The notes: generated by a model not told the origin, from the letters alone. A DNA stretch of 64,000 bases from Pseudoalteromonas rubra (GCF_001482385.1 NZ_CP013611.1:3789501-3853500); one strand, 5' to 3'; counted from the first letter of the stretch, positions 30,170 through 40,926 are shown. Program-made: numbers and translations.

Positions 30170-31366
30170 TCAGGCGCGGACCTGGCTCAGTATATGCTGA
30201 CAATCCGGGAGCGCCATAAAGTGCGGTACCGGGTAATCCGGGTGTGCTTCGTCGAGTGCCATTCTTGCCAGTGATTGAATGTCGTCTTTGCGTACTTCAT
30301 TAAGTTGAGTCTGAATATTCAGTTGTGCAAGTAAGTGGGTGATATGCGTGATGAGGTCCTGCGCCTGTTGCGCTTCGGGGTAGTCCAGAGAAGTCAGACT
30401 ACAGTGGCAAGCAATCTTTGCCAGCTGAGGGTGTACTCTGCTGCCATACCAATGCAGCACAGGTAACAACAAAACGGCATTTGCAAGGCCGTGTGGGGTG
30501 CCGTATCTGGCGGTAAGCTGATGTGAAATGGCATGAATATAGCCCACGGAAGTTCGGGTAAATGCTTGTCCGGCCAGAAATGAGGCATATAACAGCTTTT
30601 CTCTCGCATTCAAATCCTGACCATCCTGATAGGCTGTCGGTAAATGGGCAAATATGAGTGCACATGCCTCAAGTGCTTTGCTATTGGTGTGCTTAGTGGC
30701 ATTGATACTTAACAAGGCTTCAATGGCGTGTGTCAGTGCGTCTATCGCTGTGGTGGCGGTGATCCCGGCGGGTAAGCTTTTGGTCAGTTGGCTGAGTAAC
30801 ACCGCACGTTGAGGTACCAGGCAAAAATCGGCTGCGGCGAGTTTTTTATTATGTTTATCGTCGTTAAATACCGCTGCAACTGTGGTTTCTGAACCAGTGC
30901 CAGCAGTCGTTGGTATTGCGATGTTGGGTGGCAGGGTTTTAAGTACCTTAAACAGCCCAGAGAAAGCATCGACTGGGCGATTTGGTCTGACAACACGGGC
31001 ACCGATTAATTTCGCGGCATCCAGTACAGATCCGCCTCCAACACTAATGATTGCCTCACAGCGGTGTTGTTTATAAGTCTGATATCCTTGTTCAATATTC
31101 TCTATCGTGGGATTGGCCTGGACCTGATCGTATATAACAGGGCACAAGTTGCGAGTGTGCAGGGCATTGAGTACAGGTTTAATGACCTCTAACTCGTTCA
31201 GTACAGTGTCTGTGACGACCATAACCTGCGCCTTACTGGGTAAAGATAAGTCAGCAATGGCATCATCTAGTCCCTGTGTACCTTGATATAGCTTAGGTGC
31301 TGGAATACCGAAAAATCTGACGATCGACTTCAGTAAAAAATGATAGCAGCGGTATAGAAGGTACAT
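30170..31366 (-). CDS. Iron-containing alcohol dehydrogenase
   Basis: 398 residues of the group III (Fe-ADH) family. GGGSVLDAAK (about 109-118) binds the cofactor pyrophosphate and TTAGTGSETT is the second signature. The metal-binding histidines lie in HAISHQL and TPHGLANAVLL (about 282-302), with a distal histidine later. It oxidises alcohols or reduces aldehydes with NAD(P); the substrate is unknown. Confidence 0.9.
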   Translation of the reverse strand: MYLLYRCYHFLLKSIVRFFGIPAPKLYQGTQGLDDAIADLSLPSKAQVMVVTDTVLNELEVIKPVLNALHTRNLCPVIYDQVQANPTIENIEQGYQTYKQHRCEAIISVGGGSVLDAAKLIGARVVRPNRPVDAFSGLFKVLKTLPPNIAIPTTAGTGSETTVAAVFNDDKHNKKLAAADFCLVPQRAVLLSQLTKSLPAGITATTAIDALTHAIEALLSINATKHTNSKALEACALIFAHLPTAYQDGQDLNAREKLLYASFLAGQAFTRTSVGYIHAISHQLTARYGTPHGLANAVLLLPVLHWYGSRVHPQLAKIACHCSLTSLDYPEAQQAQDLITHITHLLAQLNIQTQLNEVRKDDIQSLARMALDEAHPDYPVPHFMALPDCQHILSQVRA

Positions 31367-31511
31367 TGCTTACTTTGCTCAAGTGATGTTTTATTGCACA
31401 AAAGCATAGCCGAGGTTATTAGGAAATAGCAAAGTTTTAGTGATAGGTAACTGAATTGTCGAAACTTTAGAAGGTAATGAGCCAGCGAGCGCTGGCCCAC
31501 ACAAAAGGTAA

Positions 31512-31871
31512 TTACACAATGCCACGTGGCAGGCGGCAGTCGTGATCCTTTTCAGCCAGCTCAATGATCCAAGCTTCTTCTGCGGTATAGCCATCATCAT
31601 TGGCTTTAACAACCGTGAACGGTGCCGCTTTTTTAACAGCAGGCGCAGTGGCCTTCGTTGTCGCTTTTTTCGTTGGCGCAGCTTGTTCTGTTGCGGCTGT
31701 TCCTGAAGTTAGCTCTTCGGTCAAAGCTGCTACATCTGCCAGACGCATATTTTTACCACCGTCAATGCTGTACCAGCCAGGCTTAGTGGTGATCTCAGGC
31801 TTCGTGCCGTTTGCGGCTTCATATGCGGCTTCAAATGCACTTAAAACTTCAGTTTTATCTAGTTTACTCAT
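31512..31871 (-). CDS. Small protein with Ala/Lys/Thr linker, function unknown
   Basis: 119 residues: a folded N-terminal part (1-55) beginning MSKLDKTEVLSAFEAAYEAA, a low-complexity linker rich in A, K, P and T (about 60-85) and a short C-terminal part (TVVKANDDGYTAEEAWIIEL). I do not recognise the family. The linker reads like a hinge between two small domains. It is a monocistronic gene 145 bp upstream of the dehydrogenase gene. Confidence 0.65.
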   Translation of the reverse strand: MSKLDKTEVLSAFEAAYEAANGTKPEITTKPGWYSIDGGKNMRLADVAALTEELTSGTAATEQAAPTKKATTKATAPAVKKAAPFTVVKANDDGYTAEEAWIIELAEKDHDCRLPRGIV

Positions 31872-32029
31872 CGTAAATCCCAGTCGTGTTATACGCGGAT
31901 ACGCAGGTTAAGATTAAACGATATTTATACCTATTTTTGAGGTATTTTTCAATTTTTTGCGCTTTTAAGCTCTGATTCATCGCAAATCAGTATGTGATTA
32001 GGTGTAATGTGTCCGACTTTTGGACTAGT

Positions 32030-32794
32030 TCATATCGACTGAGGGTCAATCATACGGCGCAACGCAATCCACTGCTGCCCCAACACTTCATGCGCATAGG
32101 TGGTGACGGCTTGCAGTACGGATGCACTTGCAATATAGCGTTTATAGCCAGGTGTATTCGTGAAACCATAAAATTGCACCGGTGCCGCAATGGTATCAAT
32201 GCCCTGGGCTGCGAATAAATCCTGTGCCCGTGTCATATGGCTGGCGGATGTGACTAATGCTACTTTACTATCAACCAGTTTGCTTGCAAGTAACAAAGCC
32301 TCGTCTGCCGTGTCTCTGGCCCTTGGATTTTGCATTATTTTGTTTGCAGGCGTACCTAAAGCGATTGCGGTGTTAGCCATCAGGCGGCTGCTGGTCGTTT
32401 TGCCGTGACCTGCGCCTGATACAATCAGATAGGCTTTCGGATAGTGATGACTGAGTCTCAGGCCTTCTGTGAGGCGAGATAAGGCACAACCGGATAGCTG
32501 TAAATTGGCTGTCAGCCTGTCATTCGGGTTAAGGCCACACCCAAGTACCAGGATATAATCGACATCCTGATGTTGATGAATGGGAAAAGGGTGCAATTTT
32601 GCTTCCATGGGGCTTATCAGTTTGTCTGCAACAAAAGGGGTGCTGAAAGCCCAGAGGCTTATCATAAGCACCCAGCTGAGCAAATAGGATTTACGATGTG
32701 TTTTTGCAATAAACAGTAAAGCAAGCGCAAGTAATAGCAGCGTCAGTGGTAAAGGCATCAATAATGAGCCAATGACCTTTTTCACTTCAAACAT
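32030..32794 (-). CDS. ElyC/YdcF-family envelope protein (DUF218)
   Basis: 254 residues. Two N-terminal membrane helices (about 10-30 and 38-55) precede the DUF218 domain with YILVLGCG, the IVSGAGHGKT segment and the SHMTRA segment. E. coli ElyC affects peptidoglycan assembly at low temperature through the undecaprenyl phosphate supply. Assignment is by family pattern. Confidence 0.82.
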   Translation of the reverse strand: MFEVKKVIGSLLMPLPLTLLLLALALLFIAKTHRKSYLLSWVLMISLWAFSTPFVADKLISPMEAKLHPFPIHQHQDVDYILVLGCGLNPNDRLTANLQLSGCALSRLTEGLRLSHHYPKAYLIVSGAGHGKTTSSRLMANTAIALGTPANKIMQNPRARDTADEALLLASKLVDSKVALVTSASHMTRAQDLFAAQGIDTIAAPVQFYGFTNTPGYKRYIASASVLQAVTTYAHEVLGQQWIALRRMIDPQSI

Positions 32795-32876
32795 AAAATT
32801 ATCCGTTTATGTAGTTTGCGCTTAGTTTACTCCTATTGCTGTACAATTGCGTAGTGTAAATCCGCTCGATTGCGGA

Positions 32877-33767
32877 TTAACGACTTACAGATTGCTTGCA
32901 GGTGTTCAGGAAGTGTCTGTATACCGGGTTATCCTTCATGTTCTTTTTCATTGCTAAGTACATAGGGCGGTTCAACCCAAGCGCACCTAAAGGAATTGAT
33001 TTGATCAGACCCTGACTCTCGTAGGGTGTAACCAGCCAATCTGGCAGGGCCGCAACACCCATACCGGCACTGACCAGCTGAAATATCAATAACCCTTGAT
33101 CCACGGTTTTTAACGTGCCGTCAAAGCGGGCGTTTTGGATGAAGTGTTTGAAAATATCCTGTCGCTCTTTGGGAATAGGGTAAGAAATAATGGTTTCGTC
33201 TTTCAGATCAAGGGCAGTGACATAAGCTTTTTTAGCAAGCTCATGATCTGGGGCCACAATAAGCTTAAGTTTGAAATCGAAGATATGGGCATACTCAACT
33301 TGATCGGGTTCACGAATATCTGAAGTCAGAACCAGATCAAGCTCATCGCTGAGCAGCTCTGGAATTGCGTCATAACTAAAGCCGCGCTCGTAATCGACTT
33401 TTATGTCAGGCCAGAAATTATTAAACTCTTTAATCGTTGGCAGTAACCAGTGGAAACAAGCATGGCATTCGACACTGAGGCGAAGTTGTGAGATCGGTTG
33501 ATTCAGGCTTTCTTTGAGGCGACATTTGGTCGCTTCCACTTTGGGGAGTACGTCATTTGCCAGTTCCAGCAATAACATCCCCTGAGGCGTAAATCGCACA
33601 GGTTGTGTCTTACGTTCAAATAACTGGCAATCCAATTTGTTTTCCAGGTCTTTGATCTGGTGAGAAAGTGCTGACTGAGTGAGGAATAACTCACGCGCTG
33701 TATTGACCAGTGATCCGGTTTCTTTCAGGGTCGCTATGGTTTTTAAGTGCTTTATATCTATCATCAT
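32877..33767 (-). CDS. metR: LysR-family regulator MetR
   Basis: About 296 residues. The N terminus (IDIKHLKTIATLKETGSL, LTQSALSHQIKDLE, FTPQGMLLLELAN) follows E. coli MetR closely, as do LSVECHACFHWLLP and ELDLVLTSDI in the effector domain. MetR activates methionine synthase genes with homocysteine as coinducer. TTG codons lie before ATG 33767; ATG 33764 is equally possible. Unlike in E. coli there is no divergent metE, and the C-terminal extension of the E. coli protein is missing. Confidence 0.88.
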   Translation of the reverse strand: MMIDIKHLKTIATLKETGSLVNTARELFLTQSALSHQIKDLENKLDCQLFERKTQPVRFTPQGMLLLELANDVLPKVEATKCRLKESLNQPISQLRLSVECHACFHWLLPTIKEFNNFWPDIKVDYERGFSYDAIPELLSDELDLVLTSDIREPDQVEYAHIFDFKLKLIVAPDHELAKKAYVTALDLKDETIISYPIPKERQDIFKHFIQNARFDGTLKTVDQGLLIFQLVSAGMGVAALPDWLVTPYESQGLIKSIPLGALGLNRPMYLAMKKNMKDNPVYRHFLNTCKQSVSR

Positions 33768-33773
33768 CAACAA

Positions 33774-34292
33774 ATCTCATTCTAAACGTGAGTAAAACTC
33801 AGATTACACCCATATTACGCTGTGAACCCTAGCTATTCAACGTCTAGACGTCTACAAATCCAGCAGCGATTGACTTAATATTTACAAAATTACTATAGCA
33901 TTATTTTTGACAGCGTTGTCATTCTTTATTTGACTTTTTTTTAAAAAAATACAATTTAATTTTACTCATGTTAGCTTCGAGAGGCGCTTGGTGGGAAAAT
34001 AATCACTCACCCGTGATCTTTGCGTCATCTGATGGAGTTGCAGGGGCTGTTCTGAGGCTTGGTGAATATCTAAGGTGGTGCGCTTTAATGCCCATGGTAG
34101 TCATACATTTTTTGTGTCGTTAGTGCAAAGAAAGCTGGTTTTTGTGTCTGAGGTATAGGGTACCGGCTCTTAATCTGAGTGATGATGTTACAAACCTGGA
34201 GGAGACGACATAAAGGCTACGGTGATTGGGTAGTTGGCATAAGCTACCCAGCGTTGATCTTATCGACATACTGTCGCCAGTTTCTCTATGCC
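33774..34292. other. Intergenic region, no gene seen
   Basis: About 520 bases upstream of metR and downstream of the GAF-GGDEF-EAL gene. AT-rich near 33900-33970. No MetR box (TGAANNTNNTTCA) was found; the nearest match has the wrong spacing. No RNA gene or repeat was recognised. Confidence 0.5.
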
Positions 34293-36686
34293 TTATGTAG
34301 GGATATTTTTTGTGGCGAATTTGACCTGCTCCGATTGTAAAAAGGCCAGAGCCTGGTCTGCCTGAAGGGGATGAGAAATCAAAAAGCCTTGCCCGTACTG
34401 ACAGGCTTTACCACTGAGTGTCTGAAATTGTTTAGGTGTTTCGATCCCTTCGGCGACGACTTCCAGGTCCAGAGACTTTGCCAGCGATAAAATGGCATCA
34501 ACCAGGGGGTTGTCCTGATCTGTGAGTTGTTGAATGAAGCTCTTGTCAATTTTAAGAACATGAATAGGCAGCTGATGCAAGTAACCCAGCGCAGAGTATC
34601 CGGTACCAAAGTCATCAAGGTAAAGCTTCACCCCAAATGGAGACAGACCATGGATAACTTTTGTTGCCAGGTTGAGGTTTTCAATCAAGCCTGATTCGGT
34701 GATTTCGAGACTGAGTGCCCCCTGGTGCAGGCCGTAGGCGCGATATAAATTGGCAATCTGATCCACAAATTCCAGGCTGGCGAAATGACGTGATGAGACA
34801 TTCACTGTCAGGCTGATGTCGCTGATCCCGATACTCTGCCACTGTGCTACCTGTTTTGCTGCTAATTCGAGTAAGTGCAAATCGAGCTCAATGATCTGGC
34901 CGGTTTGTTCTGCAATAGGAATAAAGTTATCAGGCGTGACCAGACCGTTTTTTGGGTGGTGCCAGCGTACCAGGGATTCAAAACTGACAACCCTGGGCCG
35001 GGCCAGTGTGAATATGGGCTGGTAATACAGTTCAAATTCACCATTTTCAATGCCATTTTGCAGATCGTTTTCAATGTCAGCCTGCTGCTTCAACTTCTTA
35101 CGCATCTCATTATTGAAGTATCGGATCTGACTGCGTCCTGCCGATTTCGCTTCATACATGGCTGCATCGGCTTGTTGTAGCAGCGCGATGGCGCTGTCCG
35201 AATCACTGGAGGTGAATGCCACACCAATACTGCTGGAGGCTTGCAGCAGGTGACCATCAATTTGGATGGGTTTAGCAATGGCGTTTGTGATCCGCTCCAG
35301 CGCTAATTCAACCTGTTGTTTGTCGCCTATATTCTCCATGAAAATAGCGAACTCATCACCGCCCAGGCGCGCAAAGGTGTCCGTTTTTCGAATACAGGTC
35401 TGGATAAGGTTAACAATGGCTACGAGAAAGTGGTCGCCGACATCGTGTCCCAGTGCATCGTTAATGCTTTTGAATCTGTCTAAATCAAGGTACAGAAGGC
35501 AATGCTGATGTGCCGGTTTACTTCGTCCCAGAGATAAAATGGCATGTTTTATCCGTTCCAGCATTAAATAGCGGTTTGCCAAGCCGGTTAGATCATCATG
35601 CAATGCCCGGTGTTCCAGGGCGTGGCGGGCAAGGCGTCTGTCTATGGCCATACTGAGCTGACGACTAATATAAGTCAAAATGGCTTTATGGTGGCGGCTA
35701 AATGCCCGATCGTTGTCATAGCTTTGTAGCACAACGACACCCTGGTATTGGTCATTTACCACAAAGGGGACACCAAGCCAGGAGCGTGGAGAGCGGCCAA
35801 CCATTTTAAAATTTTGTTTTTTAATGTGGCTCAGAAACTGCTGGTGGTCGCACAGTAAAGACTGCTGTTGTTTGATGATGTAGTAAGAGGCGGTGTGTTT
35901 TATCTGCTCTTTAGACACTCTCTGATGTGCGCTGCATTTGACACCGGCTTCTATCAGGTAATCAATCTCGAGCACATCCTGCTGGGTATCGTAGAGTCCG
36001 ATAAAGCAGTTCTCGGCAGGGAGTTGTGAACAGATGATGCTGTACAGCTCATCATAAAAGGCTTCAAGGTTACGGGATTGATAAGTGATGTTGGCGATTT
36101 TTAGCAGACACTTTTCCAGCTGTTGTGCTTCATGTAACTGCGTCACTGTGGCGGTCAGATGGTCTAGTGTTCTGACCTGATGAATTTTAGCACTGAGCAA
36201 ATGTGCTACGGTTGACAGGATCTGCAAATGTGCCTGGGTAAAGTAGTCCGCTTCAGGGTGCTCACAGTCGATAACACCCAGCAGGGTGTTTTCATACACT
36301 AAGGGGACACATAATTCAGAGAGCGCTGGTCGGGTGTCGGCAATATACATAGGCTCCAGCGCAACGTTACCCGAAAGGAAGGGTTGCTTAGTTCTCGCAA
36401 CACGACCTGTAATCCCGGCGGCAACGGGGATCCTTTGCTGGCTGACCTGGTGACTGATGTCCTTATGTGCAACGCCCATACTGGCGACGACATCGAGATA
36501 TTCGCCAACAGGATCAGTGAGGTAAATCACACAATCTACAAATCCGAGGCGGCTGACCACCTGGCTGGTAACATAGTCAAAGAGTTCATCGAGGTGGGTT
36601 ATCTGAAGCAGCGACGATGAAAACTGGTTAATGATGCTTAACTGTTCGGTTTTTGATTCTAGTTTTGTTTCTGACAGTATTGGCAT
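34293..36686 (-). CDS. Cyclic di-GMP enzyme with two GAF domains, GGDEF and EAL
   Basis: 797 residues, soluble. Two GAF sensor domains (about 20-170 and 195-350), a GGDEF domain with intact GGDEFAIF (about 450) and an EAL domain with FESLVRW (ESL variant, usually active), DDFGTGYSALGYL and AEGIET signatures. It can in principle both make and degrade cyclic di-GMP; with both sites intact the net direction cannot be told. It is divergent from pyrC. Confidence 0.92.
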   Translation of the reverse strand: MPILSETKLESKTEQLSIINQFSSSLLQITHLDELFDYVTSQVVSRLGFVDCVIYLTDPVGEYLDVVASMGVAHKDISHQVSQQRIPVAAGITGRVARTKQPFLSGNVALEPMYIADTRPALSELCVPLVYENTLLGVIDCEHPEADYFTQAHLQILSTVAHLLSAKIHQVRTLDHLTATVTQLHEAQQLEKCLLKIANITYQSRNLEAFYDELYSIICSQLPAENCFIGLYDTQQDVLEIDYLIEAGVKCSAHQRVSKEQIKHTASYYIIKQQQSLLCDHQQFLSHIKKQNFKMVGRSPRSWLGVPFVVNDQYQGVVVLQSYDNDRAFSRHHKAILTYISRQLSMAIDRRLARHALEHRALHDDLTGLANRYLMLERIKHAILSLGRSKPAHQHCLLYLDLDRFKSINDALGHDVGDHFLVAIVNLIQTCIRKTDTFARLGGDEFAIFMENIGDKQQVELALERITNAIAKPIQIDGHLLQASSSIGVAFTSSDSDSAIALLQQADAAMYEAKSAGRSQIRYFNNEMRKKLKQQADIENDLQNGIENGEFELYYQPIFTLARPRVVSFESLVRWHHPKNGLVTPDNFIPIAEQTGQIIELDLHLLELAAKQVAQWQSIGISDISLTVNVSSRHFASLEFVDQIANLYRAYGLHQGALSLEITESGLIENLNLATKVIHGLSPFGVKLYLDDFGTGYSALGYLHQLPIHVLKIDKSFIQQLTDQDNPLVDAILSLAKSLDLEVVAEGIETPKQFQTLSGKACQYGQGFLISHPLQADQALAFLQSEQVKFATKNIPT

Positions 36687-36879
36687 GGCGCGGGCCTGAT
36701 TACTTAATCTTCGACTATGTTAACGCTCTTAAATCATGCGTTACAGTCAATGTTGCAATTTAATTGCTATTTACTGTAAACCTGATGACACTTTTACGAC
36801 ACGGACTATTAGGCGTAAAAACTTTACTAACCTGCTGGCTCAGCCTATGATCGGGCAAATTCAGTAGTGGGAAAGAGCA

Positions 36880-37917
36880 ATGACAAGTAAACAGACCTTA
36901 ACAATCACTCGTCCGGACGACTGGCATGTGCATCTTCGTGATGGCGCTGTACTCGTTGACACTGTGCGCGATATCAGTCGTTATATGGGTCGGGCAATCA
37001 TCATGCCAAATTTGGTACCACCTGCAACTTGTACACAGAGTGCATTGGCTTATCGGGAGCGTATTTTGGCTGCCCAGCCAAGCGGGCAGTTCGAGCCTTT
37101 GATGGTTTTATATTTGACTGATAACACCAGTGCTGAAGAGATCCGAGCGGCGAAAGCCAGTGGTCATATTGTCGCTGCAAAATTATACCCGGCTGGCGCA
37201 ACAACCAATTCAGATTCGGGTGTAACCGACATTGAGAATATCTACCATATTCTGGAAGTCATGCAGGAAGTTGGTATGTTGTTGCTGGTACACGGTGAAG
37301 TCACGGATTCTTCGATCGATATTTTCGACCGCGAAAAAGTGTTTATTGAAACCAAGCTTAAAAAAGTGGTTGATGCATTTCCTAAGCTCAAAATTGTACT
37401 GGAGCACATCACGACACAAGATGCAGTTGAGTTTGTTGAGTCAGCGCCAGAGAATGTTGCGGCGACGATTACGGCGCATCACCTGCTGTACAACCGCAAC
37501 CATATGCTGGCAGGTGGCATTCGCCCACATTATTACTGTTTGCCTATTTTAAAGCGTAATACTCATCAACAGGCGTTACTGCGCGCAGCAACTAGTGGCA
37601 GTAAAAAGTTCTTCCTGGGTACTGACTCAGCACCTCATGCGAAGGATAAGAAAGAAGCCGCGTGTGGATGCGCAGGGGCTTACACGGCACATGCCGCAAT
37701 TGAGCTTTACGCCGAAGCATTTGAAGAAGCGGGTGCGCTGGATAAACTTGAGGGCTTTGCCAGTCACTTCGGTCCAGATTTTTACGGGTTACCTCGTAAT
37801 ACAGACACCATTACTTTAGAAAAAAACAGCTGGCTGGTGCCGGACTCTTATCCACTGGGTGATACTCAGGTTGTACCAATTAAAGCTGGTGCCAGTATCG
37901 ACTGGCAGGTAGTTTAA
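36880..37917 (+). CDS. pyrC: Dihydroorotase
   Basis: 345 residues (E. coli 347). Third step of pyrimidine synthesis, the cyclisation of carbamoyl aspartate. The metal ligands HVHLRDG (17-19 region), the carboxylated lysine in [21 protein letters not shown] and GTDSAPHAK (catalytic aspartate) are all present. GGGAAAGAG precedes the start. Single gene, as usual for class II PyrC. Confidence 0.97.
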   Translation: MTSKQTLTITRPDDWHVHLRDGAVLVDTVRDISRYMGRAIIMPNLVPPATCTQSALAYRERILAAQPSGQFEPLMVLYLTDNTSAEEIRAAKASGHIVAAKLYPAGATTNSDSGVTDIENIYHILEVMQEVGMLLLVHGEVTDSSIDIFDREKVFIETKLKKVVDAFPKLKIVLEHITTQDAVEFVESAPENVAATITAHHLLYNRNHMLAGGIRPHYYCLPILKRNTHQQALLRAATSGSKKFFLGTDSAPHAKDKKEAACGCAGAYTAHAAIELYAEAFEEAGALDKLEGFASHFGPDFYGLPRNTDTITLEKNSWLVPDSYPLGDTQVVPIKAGASIDWQVV

Positions 37918-37929
37918 GACACATTTATG

Positions 37930-37953
37930 AGGGCAGCCTGGCTGCCCTTCCTT
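37930..37953 (+). terminator. pyrC terminator
   Basis: Perfect 8-bp stem AGGGCAGC / GCTGCCCT with a 3-nt loop, 12 bases after the stop, followed by a TTCCTTTT stretch. Confidence 0.75.
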
Positions 37954-38087
37954 TTGCGTTATCACTTCTTACCGAACGAAAAGCTGTCACATTGGTACTC
38001 GCCGCAATACGTGGGCACCTATTTCCAGATAATTAGAACGGGCTCGCACAGTGCGTGACTGGCGTCAAAAAAGTTGAGATTGCATAC

Positions 38088-38918
38088 TCATGGCGGCGGA
38101 CTTTTCTGTAGTACGGTGCTTAATGCCTTATCCATTTTCTCGATGAAGTCAGATTTAAACGGATATTGGCCTTCATACCCTTTGAGGTATCCGATATGGG
38201 CACTGCGACTGAGGACTACACGGTCTTCGACAAATGACTGTGCGTTTATGCCTGGCAGCTGATCTTGTAGCTCACTGATACCTATCAAAGTTGAGAGTCT
38301 GTCATTGATGTAGCAGTCGACTCTCTTTTTATAAAGTTTGATGATATTCGCTCGGGTATTTTTGTTTTCCCAGACAATAACCCGTCCGGTTTTTCGTGCT
38401 TCTTTGAGTGCATCATCAAGGATGAGAAAGCCAGCGTTCAATCCGATATTTATTGGCGCCTGTTGGTCATCACGCTGGGTGACGTTTTGTAACGTGATAC
38501 CTGGATTACAAAATGCAACAACCTCTTCTTGTTTCAGAGCAACGGAATAAGGCCAAATAAAGGGTCGGGTGTCACGATGGATATAAGGTGGCATCAGTGC
38601 GAATGCTTCTCCATTTGCGAGCGCGGAAACGCCTCTTTTCCAGGGAATAGGGCGAAGCTCCACAAGGTAATCTTCTTTGATCAGTTTCGCAGCTTCTCGG
38701 ATCAGTGTTGGGTATATGCCAACTAATTTACCTTCCTGAACATAAGAATAAGGCGGGTAGCTGTCGTCAGCTAATATTGTGACGTTTATCGGGGTGGCTG
38801 CACGCACTATAAAACACGCAAACAAGCCCAAAACACAAGCCAACTGCTTCACTCGGTGGTAACCAGAACCGCTGTTTTCTTGTTTTCTGCACTGTCTTGT
38901 ACTAACTACTCCTGACAC
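38088..38918 (-). CDS. Periplasmic solute-binding protein (amino-acid type, SBP_bac_3)
   Basis: 276 residues from a GTG start with AGGA about nine bases upstream. A long n-region leads to the hydrophobic core LACVLGLFACFIVRA, a probable signal peptide. The mature part begins INVTILADDSYPPYSYVQ, the usual opening of family 3 binding proteins, with GIYPTLIREAAKLI following. No permease or ATPase gene is adjacent, so it may be an orphan binding or sensory protein. A downstream GTG at 38852 is an alternative start. Confidence 0.78.
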   Translation of the reverse strand: MSGVVSTRQCRKQENSGSGYHRVKQLACVLGLFACFIVRAATPINVTILADDSYPPYSYVQEGKLVGIYPTLIREAAKLIKEDYLVELRPIPWKRGVSALANGEAFALMPPYIHRDTRPFIWPYSVALKQEEVVAFCNPGITLQNVTQRDDQQAPINIGLNAGFLILDDALKEARKTGRVIVWENKNTRANIIKLYKKRVDCYINDRLSTLIGISELQDQLPGINAQSFVEDRVVLSRSAHIGYLKGYEGQYPFKSDFIEKMDKALSTVLQKSPPP

Positions 38919-39047
38919 TGCTGTATTTCCTGTAGGAAGTCCTAGTCTAAATGTAGATAAGATCTATTCAGATGTCAGCAGTAGATCTGACGGCATACCC
39001 GCTTTGGAGAAAAAGAAAGCTGTGTAAGGTCGCGTAATGTCATCATT

Positions 39048-39458
39048 ATGACTCAAGGATTACAATCTCATGCTCAGAAGTCGAGTATTTCTTCTTCCCG
39101 AGATACGCACTGTAGCAGAATTCGACGTCAGGACACTCAGATAGGCACAGGCATGGCACATCTTTTATTAGCGCAAACCAATGATCACATTCTTCTTAAT
39201 CCAAATCACCGTTTTGGTCGAGCAGAGGGAGAGGTAGATACCCAGGTGTTAGGAATAGAAATCTCACGCCATCATGCCGTTATTGTCTGGACGGGGGAGC
39301 AATGGGTACTTCATGATACCAGCAAAAATGGGGTGTTTGTAAATCAAAATAGAATAGTGCCAGAAATGGATTGGGTGTTGAGTATAGGCGATGTGATCAC
39401 TTTTTCAGAGCTCCACCCTCATAGCTTTATCGTGAGCTCTTTGGCCCCGCCAGAGTAA
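39048..39458 (+). CDS. FHA-domain protein
   Basis: 136 residues. A forkhead-associated domain occupies about 50-130: FGRAEG, ISRHHAVI and the TSKNGVFVN segment are the phosphothreonine-binding signatures (G-R, S-R-H, N-G). The N-terminal 40 residues are polar. FHA proteins recognise phosphorylated partners, but no kinase is nearby. The start is uncertain; ATG 39153 would give an FHA core alone. Confidence 0.8.
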   Translation: MTQGLQSHAQKSSISSSRDTHCSRIRRQDTQIGTGMAHLLLAQTNDHILLNPNHRFGRAEGEVDTQVLGIEISRHHAVIVWTGEQWVLHDTSKNGVFVNQNRIVPEMDWVLSIGDVITFSELHPHSFIVSSLAPPE

Positions 39459-39492
39459 AGTCCTTTGCGGTTGGTATTCTAAAAAGAGGGAT

Positions 39493-39519
39493 TAAGCAGG
39501 TGTGCTGAACACCTGCTTA
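39493..39519. terminator. Hairpin between convergent FHA and folD genes
   Basis: Perfect 11-bp stem TAAGCAGGTGT / ACACCTGCTTA with a 5-nt loop. There is no long T run on either side, so termination would be weak or Rho-assisted. Confidence 0.6.
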
Positions 39520-39527
39520 GAACACGA

Positions 39528-40382
39528 TTAGCTATGATAATTTTCACATGCTTCGAGTGTGTTCTCGATGAGACTTGCGACGGTCATAGGTCCAACACCG
39601 CCTGGTACTGGTGTAATGAAGCTAGCCCGTTGTGCGGCAACGTCATATTGTACATCACCTACCAGTTTGCCAGATTCTAGCCGGTTAATGCCCACATCTA
39701 TGACCATTGCGCCTTCTTTGATCCAGTCGCCAGGGATGAACTCAGGTTTGCCCACAGCAACGACCAGCAGATCGGCGCGGCGTACATGCGCCTCAAGGTC
39801 CTGGGTAAATTTATGACAAACGGTTGTGGTACAGCCTGCCAGTAGCAACTCTAGTGACATTGGCCGACCAACGATATTGGATGCACCCACAACAACAGCA
39901 TGCATGCCTTTGTACCTGACACCGGTTGAGTCAAGCAATGTAATTATCCCTTTTGGTGTACATGGGCGCAATGCTGGCATACGTTGCGCTAGTCGTCCGA
40001 CATTATAGGGGTGGAAACCATCAACATCTTTATGTGGGTGGATTCGTTCCAGTACTTTCTCTGCATCTAGTCCGTCTGGCAATGGCAACTGGACCAGGAT
40101 ACCGTCAACGTTTGGATCCTGATTGAGCGTGTCCACCAACTCCAGTAATTGCTCTTCACTTGTGTCTGCGGGTAGATCATATGACTTAGATACGAAGCCT
40201 ACTTCTTCACACGCTTTGCGCTTTGAGCCTACGTACACCTGGCTGGCGGGGTCCTGGCCAACCAGAACAACTGCTAGTCCTGGTGCTCTGAGGCCCTGAT
40301 TGATCCGCGCTGCAACGCGGTTGGCTACGGTATTGCGAACTTGTTTCGCAATGACTTTACCGTCGATGATGTTTGCCGTCAT
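39528..40382 (-). CDS. folD: Bifunctional methylenetetrahydrofolate dehydrogenase/cyclohydrolase
   Basis: 284 residues (E. coli 288). Interconverts one-carbon folates with NADP. The catalytic lysine lies in [12 protein letters not shown], and [25 protein letters not shown] and [17 protein letters not shown] are the folate and NADP signatures; the [10 protein letters not shown] segment closes the domain. Confidence 0.97.
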   Translation of the reverse strand: MTANIIDGKVIAKQVRNTVANRVAARINQGLRAPGLAVVLVGQDPASQVYVGSKRKACEEVGFVSKSYDLPADTSEEQLLELVDTLNQDPNVDGILVQLPLPDGLDAEKVLERIHPHKDVDGFHPYNVGRLAQRMPALRPCTPKGIITLLDSTGVRYKGMHAVVVGASNIVGRPMSLELLLAGCTTTVCHKFTQDLEAHVRRADLLVVAVGKPEFIPGDWIKEGAMVIDVGINRLESGKLVGDVQYDVAAQRASFITPVPGGVGPMTVASLIENTLEACENYHS

Positions 40383-40777
40383 GACTGACCTTTAAATTTA
40401 AGGGTTAATTACTTGAACGATTATAGAGTGTATTAAAGGGGGTACTCTATTTTTTAGAGGTTCACTGAGTCATCTGTATCAGCGCGAGGGCTTGCTCAGA
40501 ACTGAGTACCGAAAAACTTAGGAAGCCGACTACTATTTTCGCAAAAAACCCCTAAATAGCCAAGCTGGATCCGACACTGGGCAACGTTATTATCTCGGTT
40601 AGAAGTAAAATTGCTGAAAAACCAGTCGTCTTGTTATATAAATTAAACGTTTTGAAGTAAAAATAGTCAGTTGGCATGATTTTGAAAAAAAATGTTTGAC
40701 CTCATCCGGGCAAATCACTATTATGCACCCCGTTGTCAACGAGGGGCTCGCAAGAGAAACTCTGAAAATAACACAGT
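40383..40777. other. Leader of the tRNA Pro-Arg-His cluster
   Basis: 395 bases without a gene. It holds the folD promoter on the left, the tRNA promoter at 40696-40724 and about 50 bases of 5' leader. Confidence 0.55.
40696..40724 (+). promoter_or_regulatory. Sigma-70 promoter of the Pro-Arg-His-Pro-Pro tRNA operon
   Basis: TTGACC, a 17-bp spacer and TATTAT, followed by the GC-rich discriminator GCACCCCG typical of stringent stable-RNA promoters. Confidence 0.85.
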
Positions 40778-40854
40778 CGGCGATTAGCGCAGCTTGGTAG
40801 CGCACTTGGTTTGGGTCCAAGGGGTCGCAGGTTCAAATCCTGCATCGCCGACCA
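40778..40854 (+). tRNA. tRNA-Pro (TGG)
   Basis: 77 nt with encoded CCA; acceptor CGGCGAT/ATCGCCG, anticodon loop with TGG. Identical copies at 41121 and 41217. Confidence 0.97.
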
Positions 40855-40926
40855 CTTTCTTTCCTACTTGGAAGAAAGTAAATCAACGAAAGTTGGTGGT
40901 ATGCACGAAGAAGCATTCTTTGCGCC

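Noticed and set aside
33774..34292. Possible MetR binding site upstream of metR (TGAA and TTCA half-sites)
   Set aside because: The half-sites are nine bases apart rather than the five of the known MetR box.
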